From Tous-C4FEB sp044356555 (lineage in GTDB: Bacteria; Verrucomicrobiota; Verrucomicrobiia; Opitutales; Opitutaceae), in the NCBI GenBank assembly GCA_044356555.1, contig JBIKWB010000005.1:62001-126000 (forward strand): a stretch of DNA of 64,000 bases, written 5' to 3'. Shown in pieces: positions 35,473 to 44,761 of this stretch. The position numbers were made by a program, and so were the translations under genes. Under the pieces are notes generated by a model. That model had not been told where the DNA came from and did no database searches. It saw only the letters and a program-made list of their open reading frames with translations. Position 1 is the stretch's first letter, and every line of letters starts with the position of its first letter.

Positions 35473-35743
35473 GTTGGCGAGGGCGGGACAATGGTGCCGG
35501 CGCGGGCAGCAAAAGCAGGGTCAGGGTGCGGATAACTCAGGCTTCGGGCCTTGGGACTGACGCCCGCTCCGACTTCGACGTTCCCGACGGCTTCGTCCGC
35601 AGCGTGCAGGAGTTTCGCGCGACCTAGTCTCTGTTTTTCGTGCCAACGACAGGCTGTTGTCTGTCGCCGGCGGGGCCGGCGGCGATACTCATCTGCGCCG
35701 ATTGACGCGAGCGATGACTGGCGCAGTCTCGGTGCATCCCAAG

Positions 35744-36460
35744 ATGGCTGCGACCCCGACAAGAAGAGCATTCGTCTGCGCCGTTTTCACCCTCGGCATG
35801 TCGCTCAGCGGTTGCGCCCACGTCGACAAAATCAACGTCGATGCCAGCGCCCGATCCGATGCCGCTGCTCCGCGGATGTCTTATTCCATTCGCGAATTCC
35901 CGGCTTCGGCCGGTCCGCTCCCGATAAATGCGGTGGCGGGTAATAAACACGTCCGCACCGCGCTCGCCGCGAGGGGCATGGTTGAAGCGTCGGCCCCCGA
36001 TAAGGCCGGCGTCGAGGTCACCTATGGCTACAATCTCCGCGAGAATCGTCGCACGCGAACCGTCTCCGAGCCGGTCTACACATCGAGTCCTGGCGGCAGC
36101 TACACCGAGACCGAGCTCGGCTTGGATGCCAACGGCAACATGACCTCGCGAACCGTGACGCGGAATCTTCCCGATGTTCCGTTCGTCGACCGCACGCGCG
36201 ACCGACAGGTCACCGAGGTCAGTTACGAAAAATCCCTGCACCTCGTGGCGGTGGGGAAGAAACCGACGACCCCCGGCGTTCCTTCGCGCGTGTGGGACAT
36301 CTCGATCAGCTACGAGGACAAGGACCGCAACATGGACAAAGCCATGCCTCTGCTGGCCGCCGCCGGTTGCGCGCGCATCGGCACCAACACCGACGGACCG
36401 ATCACGTTCCGCCTCCGCGGCAAGGACGAGGTCGTCGCGCTCATCGATCGCGGCCCTTGA
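35744..36460 (+). CDS. Predicted lipoprotein, possibly DUF4136-like
   Basis: A 238-residue protein. Starting at 35744 gives a lipoprotein signal with lipobox LSGC (Cys24). The mature part opens with YSIREFPASAG... and a conserved-looking helix-strand unit NKHVRTALAARGMVEA, which resembles the DUF4136 lipoprotein fold, but the match is weak. Two further in-frame Met codons upstream (35714, 35657) are less likely because they place charged residues before the signal. Location is presumably an outer or inner membrane face. Function is unknown. Confidence 0.72.
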   Translation: MAATPTRRAFVCAVFTLGMSLSGCAHVDKINVDASARSDAAAPRMSYSIREFPASAGPLPINAVAGNKHVRTALAARGMVEASAPDKAGVEVTYGYNLRENRRTRTVSEPVYTSSPGGSYTETELGLDANGNMTSRTVTRNLPDVPFVDRTRDRQVTEVSYEKSLHLVAVGKKPTTPGVPSRVWDISISYEDKDRNMDKAMPLLAAAGCARIGTNTDGPITFRLRGKDEVVALIDRGP

Positions 36461-36489
36461 TCCGCGATGCCGGGCGAGGCGCGAGGCGC

Positions 36490-36795
36490 CGCTAGGGTAT
36501 TTGTCTCGAGTATGCTCCACTCGTTCTTCCATGAAACGCTGATCGTTTCGACGAGTTTAACATAGTCTACACGGCCTGCTTTTACTTGGAGAAACTCGTT
36601 TGCCAGAAGATTCATTATGTCACGTCCCGCATGGCTTACGAACGTGACGAATCCAGGCGGCTTCTCCTGCATGAACTGCATGGCTCCGCCATACGAATCG
36701 GCGAAGACGGGCAACTGTAAATCCCTCTCTAGCCACCCAATCACCTTCAGTTGTTCGGGTGAAAAGGTGAGCGTCGCTGGTGCTAAAACTTGAAC
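36490..36795 (-). pseudogene. Gene fragment without start or stop (unrecognised protein)
   Basis: Between the lipoprotein gene and icd, the minus strand encodes about 100 residues that look like real protein: LTFSPEQLKVIGWLERDL, then FADSYGGAMQFMQEKPPG and FVTFVSHAGRD, then a helical region ending KNEWSIL. An in-frame TAA at 36796 precedes it and no good start codon lies before the conserved-looking part (a GTG at 36744 is inside it). After about 36490 the frame runs into the lipoprotein gene's antisense. The base composition is lower in GC than both flanks. This looks like the remnant of a longer gene brought in from elsewhere. I do not recognise the family. Confidence 0.5.
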
Positions 36796-36843
36796 TTAAT
36801 TTTTAGCCAGAGTTCGCGACGCGCGATGACGGAATCGGCTCCC

Positions 36844-39090
36844 TTACACCTGTGTTAGAATTTCGTTGAGCGTCTTGCTCGGGCGCAGGGCCGCGGATGC
36901 TTTCGAATTGTCGGGCTGGTAGTAGCCGCCGATGTCGGCGGGCTTGCCTTGGACGGCGATCATCTCGGCGACGATTTGTTTCTCGGCGGCGGTGAGCTTT
37001 TCGGCGACAGGCGTAAACAAAGCGGAGAGCTGAGCGTCAGTCGTCTGTTTCGCCAAGGCTTGGGCCCAGTAGAGGCAGAGGTAGAAATGGCTGCCGCGGT
37101 TGTCGATGCCGGCGCCGACTTTGCGGGCGGGGGACTTGTCGTATTCGAGGAACTTGCCGTTGGCGTCGTCGAGGGTCTCGGCGAGGACTTTGGCTTTGGC
37201 GTGGTTCTGCGTGATACCGAGGTGCTCGAAGCTGGCGGCGAGGGCGAAGAACTCGCCGAGGCTATCCCAGCGAAGGAAGTTTTCCTCGGTGAACTGCTGC
37301 ACGTGCTTCGGCGCGGAGCCGCCGGCGCCGGTTTCGAAGAGGCCGCCGCCGTTCATCAACGGGACGATCGAGAGCATCTTGGCGCTGGTGCCGACTTCGA
37401 GGATCGGGAAGAGGTCGGTGAGGTAGTCGCGTAGGACGTTGCCGGTGACGCTGATGGTGTCCTGGCCGGCTTTAAGGCGGACGAGGGTGGCTTCGCAGGC
37501 GGTGGCGGGGGCCATGATCTTGAGGTCAAGGCCGGTGGTGTCGTGCTGGGCGAGGTAGGTCTTCACCTTGATGAGGACCTGGGCGTCGTGGGCGCGCTTT
37601 TCGTCGAGCCAGAAAATTGCGGGGGTGGCGGAGAGGCGGGCGCGGTTGACGGCGAGTTTCACCCAATCCTGGATGGGCGCGTCCTTCGTCTGGCAGGCGC
37701 GCCAGATGTCGCCGGTGTCGACGAGGTGTTCAAGGAGGACTTTGCCCTCGGAGTCGACCACGCGGATGGTGCCTTTGCCGGGGGCTTGGAAGGTTTTGTT
37801 GTGGGAGCCGTATTCCTCGGCGGCTTGGGCCATGAGGCCGACGTTGGGGACGGTGCCCATGGTCTTGGGGTCGAAGGCGCCGTGCTTTTTGCAGAAGTCG
37901 ATCGTGGTGGCGTAGACGCCGGCGTAGCAGCTGTCGGGGATAACGCAGAGGGTATCCTGGCCCTTGCCGGCGGCGTTCCACATCTGGCCGGAGGTGCGGA
38001 TCATCGCGGGCATCGAGGCATCGATGATGACGTCGCTGGGGACGTGGAGGTTGGTGATGCCCTTGTCGGAGTTGACCATCGCGACGGCGGGGCGGGAGGC
38101 GAAGCAGGCGGCGATGTCAGCCTCGATGGCGGCCTTTTGGTCGTCGGGGAGTTTCTCGATTTTGCCGAGGAGGTCGCCGAAGCCGTTGTTCAGATCGACG
38201 CCGAGGGTGGCGAGGGTGGCGGCGTGTTTCGAAAACAGGTCTTTGAAGAAGACCCGGACGGCGAGGCCGAACATGATGGGGTCGGAGACCTTCATCATGG
38301 TGGCCTTGAGGTGGAGGGAGAAAAGCGTGCCGTCTTGCTGGGCTTTGATAAGCTGCTGGGCGAAGAAGGCGCCGAGGGCCTTCCGGTTCATGAAGGTGGC
38401 ATCGAGGATTTCGCCGGCCTTGAGCGGGGTCTTTTCCTTGAGGACAACGGTCGGGGCCTGAGTGCCATCGGCGGCGACGGCCGGGACGAACTCGATGCGG
38501 ACGGTGGTGGTGGCGGGGACGGTGACGGACTTCTCGTTGGAGAAGAAATCATCGTGGCCCATGGTGCCGACGGAAGTTTTGGAGGTGGCGGACCATGCAC
38601 CCATGGAGTGCGGGTGGGCGCGGGCGTAGGCCTTGACGGCTTTGGGGGCGCGGCGATCGGAGTTACCCTCGCGGAGGACGGGATTTACCGCTGAACCCAT
38701 GACTTTTGCGTAGCGGGCTTTGGCGTCCTTCTCGGCGTCGGTGGTGGCGACCTCGGGGAAATCAGGGAGCTCATAGCCTTTGGCCTGGAGCTCGGCGATG
38801 GCGGCTTTGAGCTGGGGGACGGAGGCGGAGATGTTGGGCAGCTTGATGATGTTGGCCTCGGGCTTAAGCGTGAGGGTGCCGAGTTCGGCGAGGGCGTCGG
38901 GCACGCGCTGGGCGGACGGGAGCAGATCCGAGAAGGCGGCGAGGATGCGGGCGGCGACGGAGATGTCGCGGGTCTCGACGTTAATGCCGGCGTGTTTGGT
39001 GAAGGCCTGCACGATCGGCAGGAAGGAATAAGTGGCGAGGGCCGGGGCCTCGTCGGTGATCGTGTAGATGATGGTGGGATTGGCGGACAT
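36844..39090 (-). CDS. icd: Monomeric NADP-dependent isocitrate dehydrogenase
   Basis: A 748-residue enzyme of the TCA cycle (isocitrate to 2-oxoglutarate, NADPH). The length and the opening NPTIIYTITDEAPALATYSFLPIVQAF match the monomeric IDH-II family of about 740 residues, not the 45-kDa dimeric type. Other hallmark stretches are MGHDDFFSNEKS, GVDLNNGFGDLLGKI and IFWLDEKRAHDAQ. The start at 39090 is chosen for this N-terminus; 24 upstream codons do not look like protein. It is flanked by the lower-GC fragment and by the tRNA-modification group. Confidence 0.95.
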   Translation of the reverse strand: MSANPTIIYTITDEAPALATYSFLPIVQAFTKHAGINVETRDISVAARILAAFSDLLPSAQRVPDALAELGTLTLKPEANIIKLPNISASVPQLKAAIAELQAKGYELPDFPEVATTDAEKDAKARYAKVMGSAVNPVLREGNSDRRAPKAVKAYARAHPHSMGAWSATSKTSVGTMGHDDFFSNEKSVTVPATTTVRIEFVPAVAADGTQAPTVVLKEKTPLKAGEILDATFMNRKALGAFFAQQLIKAQQDGTLFSLHLKATMMKVSDPIMFGLAVRVFFKDLFSKHAATLATLGVDLNNGFGDLLGKIEKLPDDQKAAIEADIAACFASRPAVAMVNSDKGITNLHVPSDVIIDASMPAMIRTSGQMWNAAGKGQDTLCVIPDSCYAGVYATTIDFCKKHGAFDPKTMGTVPNVGLMAQAAEEYGSHNKTFQAPGKGTIRVVDSEGKVLLEHLVDTGDIWRACQTKDAPIQDWVKLAVNRARLSATPAIFWLDEKRAHDAQVLIKVKTYLAQHDTTGLDLKIMAPATACEATLVRLKAGQDTISVTGNVLRDYLTDLFPILEVGTSAKMLSIVPLMNGGGLFETGAGGSAPKHVQQFTEENFLRWDSLGEFFALAASFEHLGITQNHAKAKVLAETLDDANGKFLEYDKSPARKVGAGIDNRGSHFYLCLYWAQALAKQTTDAQLSALFTPVAEKLTAAEKQIVAEMIAVQGKPADIGGYYQPDNSKASAALRPSKTLNEILTQV

Positions 39091-39293
39091 GTTGGGAAAA
39101 ATGAGAAGACGGAGAGGGTAAATGGCCAGCAAACGTGCGCGCGGTTGGACGGTCAAAAGCAAATCCTGCGCGGATTATGCGGAAAGCTGTTACGGGGTGG
39201 GCATCGTCGCAGGGCGACGGCGGGCAGACTTCGAGCCGGGTCGGGCGACGGAGAGCGGGTTGGGGTCACTCCGACTACACTTTGGACGCGGCC

Positions 39294-40415
39294 TCAGGCG
39301 GTGATGGTTTCGAGGGAGCAGCCGTCGGCGTTGGCGTGTGGTGTCTCGCAATTCGGGCGGGCGATGACGCCGGGGTAGGGTTCGGGGGCGAACTCGCGGG
39401 ATGGATCGGTGAGGAGGTGTCGGTCGCAGACGTTGAAAAGCTCCGTCTCGGTCTCGGTGCGGCGCATGTCGTGCAGAAAGGCGCCGTCGGCGTCCACGCT
39501 CTGACCGACGAAGTTGAGATATTTCTTCATCTTGTTCACGTGGTAGCGCTCTTCGAGATCGGGGCGTTGGGTGGCGCGGTAGAGGCGTTCCACGTAGTCG
39601 CGGGCGTCGGCGAGGGTGAGCGGCGTGACGGGTTGGCCGGAGAAAATCTCGCGGCACTGGCGGAAGATCCAGGGGTTGCGGATGGCGTGGCGGCCGATCA
39701 TGACGCCGGCGGCACGGGTTTGCCCCACGATGCGGGCGGCGGCGGCGGCGGAAGTGACGTTGCCGTTGGCCAGGACGGGGCAGCGGACACGGGCGACGGC
39801 GTGGGCGATGAAATCGTAGTGAACCTCGCTGCGATACATTTCTTTCACGGTGCGGCCGTGGACGCTGAGCAGGTCGACGCGGTGAGTGTTGACGAGATCA
39901 AGGACGCGGTCGAAGTGGCGGGTGTCTTCGAAGCCGATGCGCATCTTGACGGTGAAGAGACCGGGGCAGGCGGCACGCAGAGCGGCGAGGATCTCGCCGA
40001 TTTTTTCGGGATCGCGCAACAGGCCGCCGCCGACGTTTTTCTTGTAAACTTTGGGCGCCGGGCACCCGAGGTTGAGATCGATGCCGGCGACGGGGTGCGA
40101 GAGCAGGTCGGCGACGGTGCGGGTGAGGTGCGTAATGTCTTCACCGATGAGCTGGGCGAAGACGGGACGACCGGTGGCGTTCTCGTCGATGGAGCGGAGA
40201 ATGTGTTTTTCCGGGCGCGACATCGAGTGGACGCGGAGAAACTCGGTGAAGAAATAGTCGGGAGCGCCGTAGTGGGCGACGACGCCCATGAAGGCGAGGT
40301 CGGTGACGTCCTGCATCGGGGCGAGCGCGGTCAGCGGCTGGCCGGGAACGATCCGGGTTGGCAGGGACGTGGCGGGCGGGGTGGGGCCCGCCGCGGGGGA
40401 GACGGGCGCGGTCAC
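39294..40415 (-). CDS. tRNA-dihydrouridine synthase (Dus family)
   Basis: A 373-residue FMN enzyme that reduces uridines in tRNA D-loops. The signatures are LTALAPMQDVTD at the N-terminus, the active-site loop DLNLGCPAPKVYKKNVGGGLL with the catalytic Cys, SVHGRTVKEMY and the FMN-phosphate region ANGNVTS...GVMIGRHAIRNPW. It ends with a helical tRNA-binding domain. The subclass (DusA/B/C) is not assigned. The GTG start overlaps the preceding bifunctional nuclease gene by four bases, suggesting coupling. Confidence 0.93.
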   Translation of the reverse strand: MTAPVSPAAGPTPPATSLPTRIVPGQPLTALAPMQDVTDLAFMGVVAHYGAPDYFFTEFLRVHSMSRPEKHILRSIDENATGRPVFAQLIGEDITHLTRTVADLLSHPVAGIDLNLGCPAPKVYKKNVGGGLLRDPEKIGEILAALRAACPGLFTVKMRIGFEDTRHFDRVLDLVNTHRVDLLSVHGRTVKEMYRSEVHYDFIAHAVARVRCPVLANGNVTSAAAAARIVGQTRAAGVMIGRHAIRNPWIFRQCREIFSGQPVTPLTLADARDYVERLYRATQRPDLEERYHVNKMKKYLNFVGQSVDADGAFLHDMRRTETETELFNVCDRHLLTDPSREFAPEPYPGVIARPNCETPHANADGCSLETITA

Positions 40416-40882
40416 TTGTCGTCGCCGGAGTCGTTTTCTTCGGCCTGCTGCTTGAGCACGCGTTCCAAGACTTCGGACATGTCGTCGACGCCGGCAAAAA
40501 CCGCGCGGGCAACGTAGAGTGGGCGCTTGTGCTGGAGCGCAAGGACGATGGAATCGCTGGGGCGGGCGTCGATCTCGATGAGTTTGCGGCCAAGCTCGTT
40601 CTCCATGTGGAGCAAAATGCGCGCGAAATAAGTGCCCTCGCGAGCGTCGTTGATGAGGACGTGCTCAAGCTTGGCCCCGAGGCCGAGGAGGATGCTGGCG
40701 ATGAGATCGTGGGTGAGAGGACGCTCCTTCTTTTCGCCCTTGAGGGACATCTGGATGGCGTTGCCGACGGAGTGATCGACGTAGATAACGAAGGTTTTCT
40801 CTTCGTTGCCGAGGAATACGGCGCAGCCGTTGGCGGTGGGCATGACGCCCTTGATGGCGACGGTGACGACGTCTGGTTTCAT
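40412..40882 (-). CDS. Bifunctional nuclease (BFN, DUF151) domain protein
   Basis: A 156-residue protein. The start at 40882 (MKPDVVTVAIKGVM) gives a complete BFN domain: GCAVFLGNEEKTFVIYVD, RPLTHDLIASILLGLGA and the highly conserved IDARPSDSIVLAL. It ends with an acidic helical tail. The family was named for plant nucleases acting on RNA and DNA. In bacteria the function is mostly unknown. It overlaps the dus gene by four bases and lies 52 bases after lpxI, so these genes are probably co-expressed. Confidence 0.9.
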   Translation of the reverse strand: MKPDVVTVAIKGVMPTANGCAVFLGNEEKTFVIYVDHSVGNAIQMSLKGEKKERPLTHDLIASILLGLGAKLEHVLINDAREGTYFARILLHMENELGRKLIEIDARPSDSIVLALQHKRPLYVARAVFAGVDDMSEVLERVLKQQAEENDSGDDK

Positions 40883-40934
40883 GAGGGAAGATAACCTGCC
40901 GCGGCGGAAGAAAAGCGCAAGCCGCAGGGTGGCG

Positions 40935-41786
40935 TCATTCGAAACCAAGGAGGCTGATGCCGTGCTGCTTCGCGGCAGCGAGGACAGCAGGTTTTTCGAG
41001 CATGATGACGCGGCTGGTTTCGAGGGCGGCTGCGGTGATGCCTGCGGCGCGCATCGTCTCAAGGGTGCGCAGACCAAAACAAGGGACATCGAAACGGAAA
41101 TCTTGGCGGGTCTTGACCGTTTTGACGAACAGGGTGTGGTCGGTCTTGAGAGTGCCGGCGCGGGTGAGCATGGCATCGGTGCCTTCGTAGGCCTCGACGG
41201 CGAGCACGGTGCCTTTGCGCACGACGCAGCCTTGGCCGATATCGAGCCGAGCGCATTCGCGGGCGATCTGGATGCCGTGATCGATGTAGTCCTGCTCGAT
41301 GGGAAAACTGCGTCCGGTCATGCTGCCGGAGGTGGCGAGTTGGTCGTCAAGGAAGGAGCGGGCGTCGAGGAGCGTGACGCCGATACCGGAGATTTCCTCG
41401 GCGATGGCGCCAAAAATGGTTTCGGCGTTGCGGCGCTTGAGCGTGGCGAGGATGCGGATGGCTTTCAGGTCGGGGTGAAGGCCGCTGAAAAGCTTCCGCG
41501 GGGAAATCTGACCGGCCATGATGGCGTTGGCGGCACCGAAATCTTTGACGGCGCGGAGCATTTTTCCGATCTGGCCGACGAGAATTTTGCGCTGCTCGTC
41601 GGGGGCGAAGGTGGCGATGAGCTCGGGGCCGGTTTCTTCTTCGAATGCGATCAAACGCAAGGGGACCCCGGCGCGGCGGACGGCGTTGGCGATGAGCTGC
41701 GGGTAGATGCCTTGGCCGGCGATCAGGGCAACGGGGCGGGTTCGGTCGAAATTGGCCGGAAGAAAACTAGATAATGGGGTGGGCAC
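40935..41786 (-). CDS. lpxI: UDP-2,3-diacylglucosamine pyrophosphatase LpxI
   Basis: A 283-residue enzyme (DUF1009 family) of lipid A synthesis, making 2,3-diacylglucosamine 1-phosphate; it replaces LpxH in many phyla. Visible features are RPVALIAGQGIYPQLIA, GQIGKMLRAVKDFGA, AGQISPRKLF, SMTGRSFPIEQ, GQGCVVRKGTVLAVEAYEGTD and DVPCFGLRTLETM. I prefer the GTG at 41786; an ATG at 41858 adds 24 residues rich in Arg/Ser/Pro that do not resemble the family. It implies an LPS-bearing outer membrane. Confidence 0.92.
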   Translation of the reverse strand: MPTPLSSFLPANFDRTRPVALIAGQGIYPQLIANAVRRAGVPLRLIAFEEETGPELIATFAPDEQRKILVGQIGKMLRAVKDFGAANAIMAGQISPRKLFSGLHPDLKAIRILATLKRRNAETIFGAIAEEISGIGVTLLDARSFLDDQLATSGSMTGRSFPIEQDYIDHGIQIARECARLDIGQGCVVRKGTVLAVEAYEGTDAMLTRAGTLKTDHTLFVKTVKTRQDFRFDVPCFGLRTLETMRAAGITAAALETSRVIMLEKPAVLAAAKQHGISLLGFE

Positions 41787-41845
41787 GGGAGAGGCCGAGA
41801 GGTTGCGCGAGCGTTGCGGTGGAATGAAGCCAAATGCGGGACAAG

Positions 41846-41871
41846 AAAAACGCCGCATGGCGGGTGCGGCG
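41846..41871 (-). terminator. Rho-independent terminator of the exopolysaccharide export operon
   Basis: On the minus strand CGCCGCA, a seven-base loop and TGCGGCG form a perfect 7-bp stem, followed by TTTTTCTTG. It lies about 60 bases after the wzc-like stop. Part of its first arm belongs to a tandem duplication (41864-41899). Confidence 0.82.
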
Positions 41872-41899
41872 TAAAGGACTGGTGCGGCGTAAAGGACTG
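41864..41899. repeat. Two tandem 18-base repeats covering a terminator arm
   Basis: GTGCGGCGTAAAGGACTG occurs twice in direct succession, and a third partial copy (GGGCGGCG) follows. Each copy contains GCGGCG, the arm of the adjacent terminator stem, so several copies could compete for pairing. Confidence 0.8.
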
Positions 41900-41929
41900 G
41901 GGCGGCGTCGACGGGCGCGGATGCGTCGT

Positions 41930-44098
41930 TCAGCTTTGGGCGCCGTAGTATTTCTTGTAGCTGCGATAGTAGCGGTAATTCGAATAATACTCGATGCGCC
42001 GCGGGGACATGCCGTTGAGCACGATGCCAAGAACCTCGTTTTTGCCGCGATGCAGGGTCTTAATGTAAAGCTTGATGTGCTTTCGAAACGCGCGGTTGAA
42101 GCGGCAGACGTAGATGACTTCGTCAATGCGCTCGGCGATCAGCAACGCATCGGTGACGGCTCCCATCGGGGGTGAGTCGACGACGACAAGATCGTAGTGC
42201 TTCTTTAGACGCTCAAGCAGTTGGCCGAAGATCGGATTTTCCAGCAGCTCGGTGGGGCTCTTCGAGCGACCGCCCGATGAGAGAAGGGAGAGATTCTCAC
42301 CGACCTTGATGATGCCCAAGTTTATATCGCGGCTGAGATCGCCCTCAAGATTGGCGCCGGCTTCGAACCAAGGGATAAGGCCGGCGTTGTTCTGTTGTTT
42401 AAAGTGGCGGTGCAGCATCGGCCGGCGAAGGTCGCAGTCGATGAGCAAGGTGCGCTTGCCGTGCCGGGCGAAGCTCCCGGCGACATTGCAGGAGATGAGG
42501 GTTTTGCCCTCTCCCGGGATGGTGCTGGTGATCAGCAGCGATTTCGGAAAATCAAGTTTCGAGTGAATCTTGGCCGAGCTGTAGACGCTGAGAAACGCTT
42601 CTACACCCGGCGCCTGACTCCCGTCCAAAACAAGGGACGCTCGGTCCTCTTCTTTGACCGAGTTCAAAATAGGGATAATCCCGAGCAAATTGACCCCGAT
42701 AAAGGATTCAACATCCCACGAGCTCTTGACCCGGTCGTCGAGGAAGCTGAGGGCCAGAGCGACGCCGAAAAAAATGATCACCCCCAGCCCGATGCTGCTG
42801 CGGGTGATTTGATCGATATTGGGCTCATACGGACCGCCCGGGACGGTTGCTCGATCAAGTGGGCGCAGCGGGATCTTCTCCAGATACTTGGTGGTGGTCG
42901 TCTCGTTCAGGCGGCCGAGGATCGTGAGATAATCGGTTTTCGAGGCGTTGGCCTTGTATTGGAGCGCGTTGAACTCGACGCCCAATTCGCGGACCCGCAG
43001 GGCCTGTTGCTCCTGTTTGTAGTATTCGGCTTCGAGTGTTATGACGGTTTGGCGAGCTTCCGCGAGATTGGCGGCGATGTCGGCGATGGCATCGACGATT
43101 GCTTGATCGAGGTGCTCTTGGGTGACGGCGATTTTATTGGCGACGTCGATTACCTGGGGGTGACGTTCGAGGTAACGCTCGTTGAGGAGAGATTGGGACT
43201 GCTGGAGCTCGTTGATTTGGTTCCGGAGGCCGACAACAACGGGCCGTGAAGAAATCGCGGAAACCTCCAGAATGGGCCGATTTTCTGCCCGGTAGGATTC
43301 GATCTGCTTGGCCAGGTTCTCCAGGTGGAGAACCTTCAAGCGGGCGTTGGTGAGATCGTTGTTAATCGAGAGCAGGCCGGACGAAACCATGTCGACGCTC
43401 TTGTCCAATGAAACAAGTTTGTTGTCGCGCATGTAGGCCTGCAGGCGATCCTCATCGGCCTTAAATTCTTTCTCCAATGCCACGGCGCGTTCGCGGAGAA
43501 ACTTGAGGGCGTCGTCGTTTTTTCCGCCGACCCAGTCCTGCAGATAGCTCGTGAACTGCCGGACGTAGGCATTGGCCACGAGTGCGGCGGCTTCAGGGTC
43601 TTCGTTGCGGGAGGTAACACTGATCAGAAAGCTATTTCGGACCGCGGCGATGCTCACAGTGCCGAGCAAACCGTCGGCTTTTTGTGGCGTTGGGACGGTC
43701 TGACCGGGCGGCAGTCGTTTCAGAGCCGCCCGATGCAAAATCTTGATCTCGTCCGGAGTGAAGGACTCCGCCACGCGCGTGCGCATTTTCTGGCTGTTGA
43801 AGGTCTCAATATACGTGTTGAGGTCGACGTCGGATCGAACGCTCTGATCGACGACCCCTTGGGCGGTAACGACGGTTTCGGGTTTTTCGAACTGCATGGT
43901 CGCGCGGGCTTCATACATCGGAGTCGCACGGGATTGGTAATACCCGCTGCCGATCGCAACAATGAGGGCAAGTGGAAGGGCGATCCAAAGTCGCTCGCGC
44001 AGAATGATGTAGTAATCTCGAAGCGTGCGTCGCTCGACTGCGTCCTCTTCATCTTTTGGCGGGAGGCCAGACGGATGGTTTCTTGAAAGGTCGGCCAT
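41930..44098 (-). CDS. Wzc-like polysaccharide co-polymerase / tyrosine autokinase
   Basis: A 722-residue inner-membrane protein controlling exopolysaccharide chain length and export. Helices lie at residues 36-54 and 436-453, with a Wzz domain and long coiled coil (about 190-400) in the periplasm. The cytoplasmic BY-kinase domain has Walker A STIPGEGKT (525-533), Walker A' LLIDCDLRRP (Asp554, Asp556) and Walker B LVVVDSPP. The C-terminus is a tyrosine cluster with eight Tyr between residues 704 and 718, the expected autophosphorylation tail. It follows the Wza-like gene by three bases. No glycosyltransferases, flippase or polymerase are in the window, so these must lie elsewhere. Confidence 0.95.
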   Translation of the reverse strand: MADLSRNHPSGLPPKDEEDAVERRTLRDYYIILRERLWIALPLALIVAIGSGYYQSRATPMYEARATMQFEKPETVVTAQGVVDQSVRSDVDLNTYIETFNSQKMRTRVAESFTPDEIKILHRAALKRLPPGQTVPTPQKADGLLGTVSIAAVRNSFLISVTSRNEDPEAAALVANAYVRQFTSYLQDWVGGKNDDALKFLRERAVALEKEFKADEDRLQAYMRDNKLVSLDKSVDMVSSGLLSINNDLTNARLKVLHLENLAKQIESYRAENRPILEVSAISSRPVVVGLRNQINELQQSQSLLNERYLERHPQVIDVANKIAVTQEHLDQAIVDAIADIAANLAEARQTVITLEAEYYKQEQQALRVRELGVEFNALQYKANASKTDYLTILGRLNETTTTKYLEKIPLRPLDRATVPGGPYEPNIDQITRSSIGLGVIIFFGVALALSFLDDRVKSSWDVESFIGVNLLGIIPILNSVKEEDRASLVLDGSQAPGVEAFLSVYSSAKIHSKLDFPKSLLITSTIPGEGKTLISCNVAGSFARHGKRTLLIDCDLRRPMLHRHFKQQNNAGLIPWFEAGANLEGDLSRDINLGIIKVGENLSLLSSGGRSKSPTELLENPIFGQLLERLKKHYDLVVVDSPPMGAVTDALLIAERIDEVIYVCRFNRAFRKHIKLYIKTLHRGKNEVLGIVLNGMSPRRIEYYSNYRYYRSYKKYYGAQS

Positions 44099-44101
44099 GG
44101 C

Positions 44102-44755
44102 TTAAATTATACGCTCCGGCACGTAGACAATGTCATTCGGTTCCAAGGTGAGCGAACTATCTTCGGACCGGGCGTCTCTTCTGCCTTTCAAGATGCTCTC
44201 GACGTCAAAAACGAGAGTGGTGACCGAGCCGTCGGGTTGAATCCGGGTGACGCGAACGGCGGTTCCTCTCGCGGTATCCGTAAATCCTCCGGCCCGGCTA
44301 ACGAGATCGAGGAGCGTCATCGCCGTTTCAAGCGGAAGCGGATACCTTGCGGGGCTCTTCACCGAGCCGCCGATGGTGACCTCGCGCGGACCGTATTCTT
44401 CGACGGTGATAGTGACCTGAGGTTTTCGCAGAAAACGACCCTCGCGGTAGGCATTCTCAACCAAGCGCTCGGCTTCGTTGATCGTCAGTCCGTCGACGCG
44501 CAACTCTCGGACCAATGGTAGATTGATCGTTCCTTTGGCATCTACCCGGGGCGTGGAAGTCAGATCATCTTCCTGGAAAACACGGACGCCCAACCGATCG
44601 GCCGCGCGGATTTTATAGACGATTACTTTTTTGCCGGCAGACCTTGGGGCCGGAGCCGATTCCGCGAGCAATCCGGTCGGATCAAAGCCGGCGAAACATA
44701 GGGCACAGAGGACCAAGCGAAAAGTGGTCGAACTGAGTAAAGCGGATTTCCTCAT
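44102..44755 (-). CDS. Wza-like polysaccharide export protein (SLBB)
   Basis: A 217-residue periplasmic/outer-membrane protein with a signal peptide (to about residue 30). The Poly_export domain runs about 45-120 (YKIRAADRLGVRVFQEDDL, then VDAKGTINLPLV) and is followed by an SLBB domain (REVTIGGSVKSPARYPLP...LLDLVSRAGGFTDTA). It would form the outer-membrane exit with the Wzc-like protein downstream. No clear lipobox is seen, unlike Wza of E. coli. It lies six bases after the barrel protein gene. Confidence 0.92.
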   Translation of the reverse strand: MRKSALLSSTTFRLVLCALCFAGFDPTGLLAESAPAPRSAGKKVIVYKIRAADRLGVRVFQEDDLTSTPRVDAKGTINLPLVRELRVDGLTINEAERLVENAYREGRFLRKPQVTITVEEYGPREVTIGGSVKSPARYPLPLETAMTLLDLVSRAGGFTDTARGTAVRVTRIQPDGSVTTLVFDVESILKGRRDARSEDSSLTLEPNDIVYVPERII

Positions 44756-44761
44756 GATATC

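Noticed and set aside
37543..38694. Long open frame on the plus strand antisense to icd
   Set aside because: Extreme Gly/Asp/Glu content, no motif, and lies wholly within the conserved icd gene.
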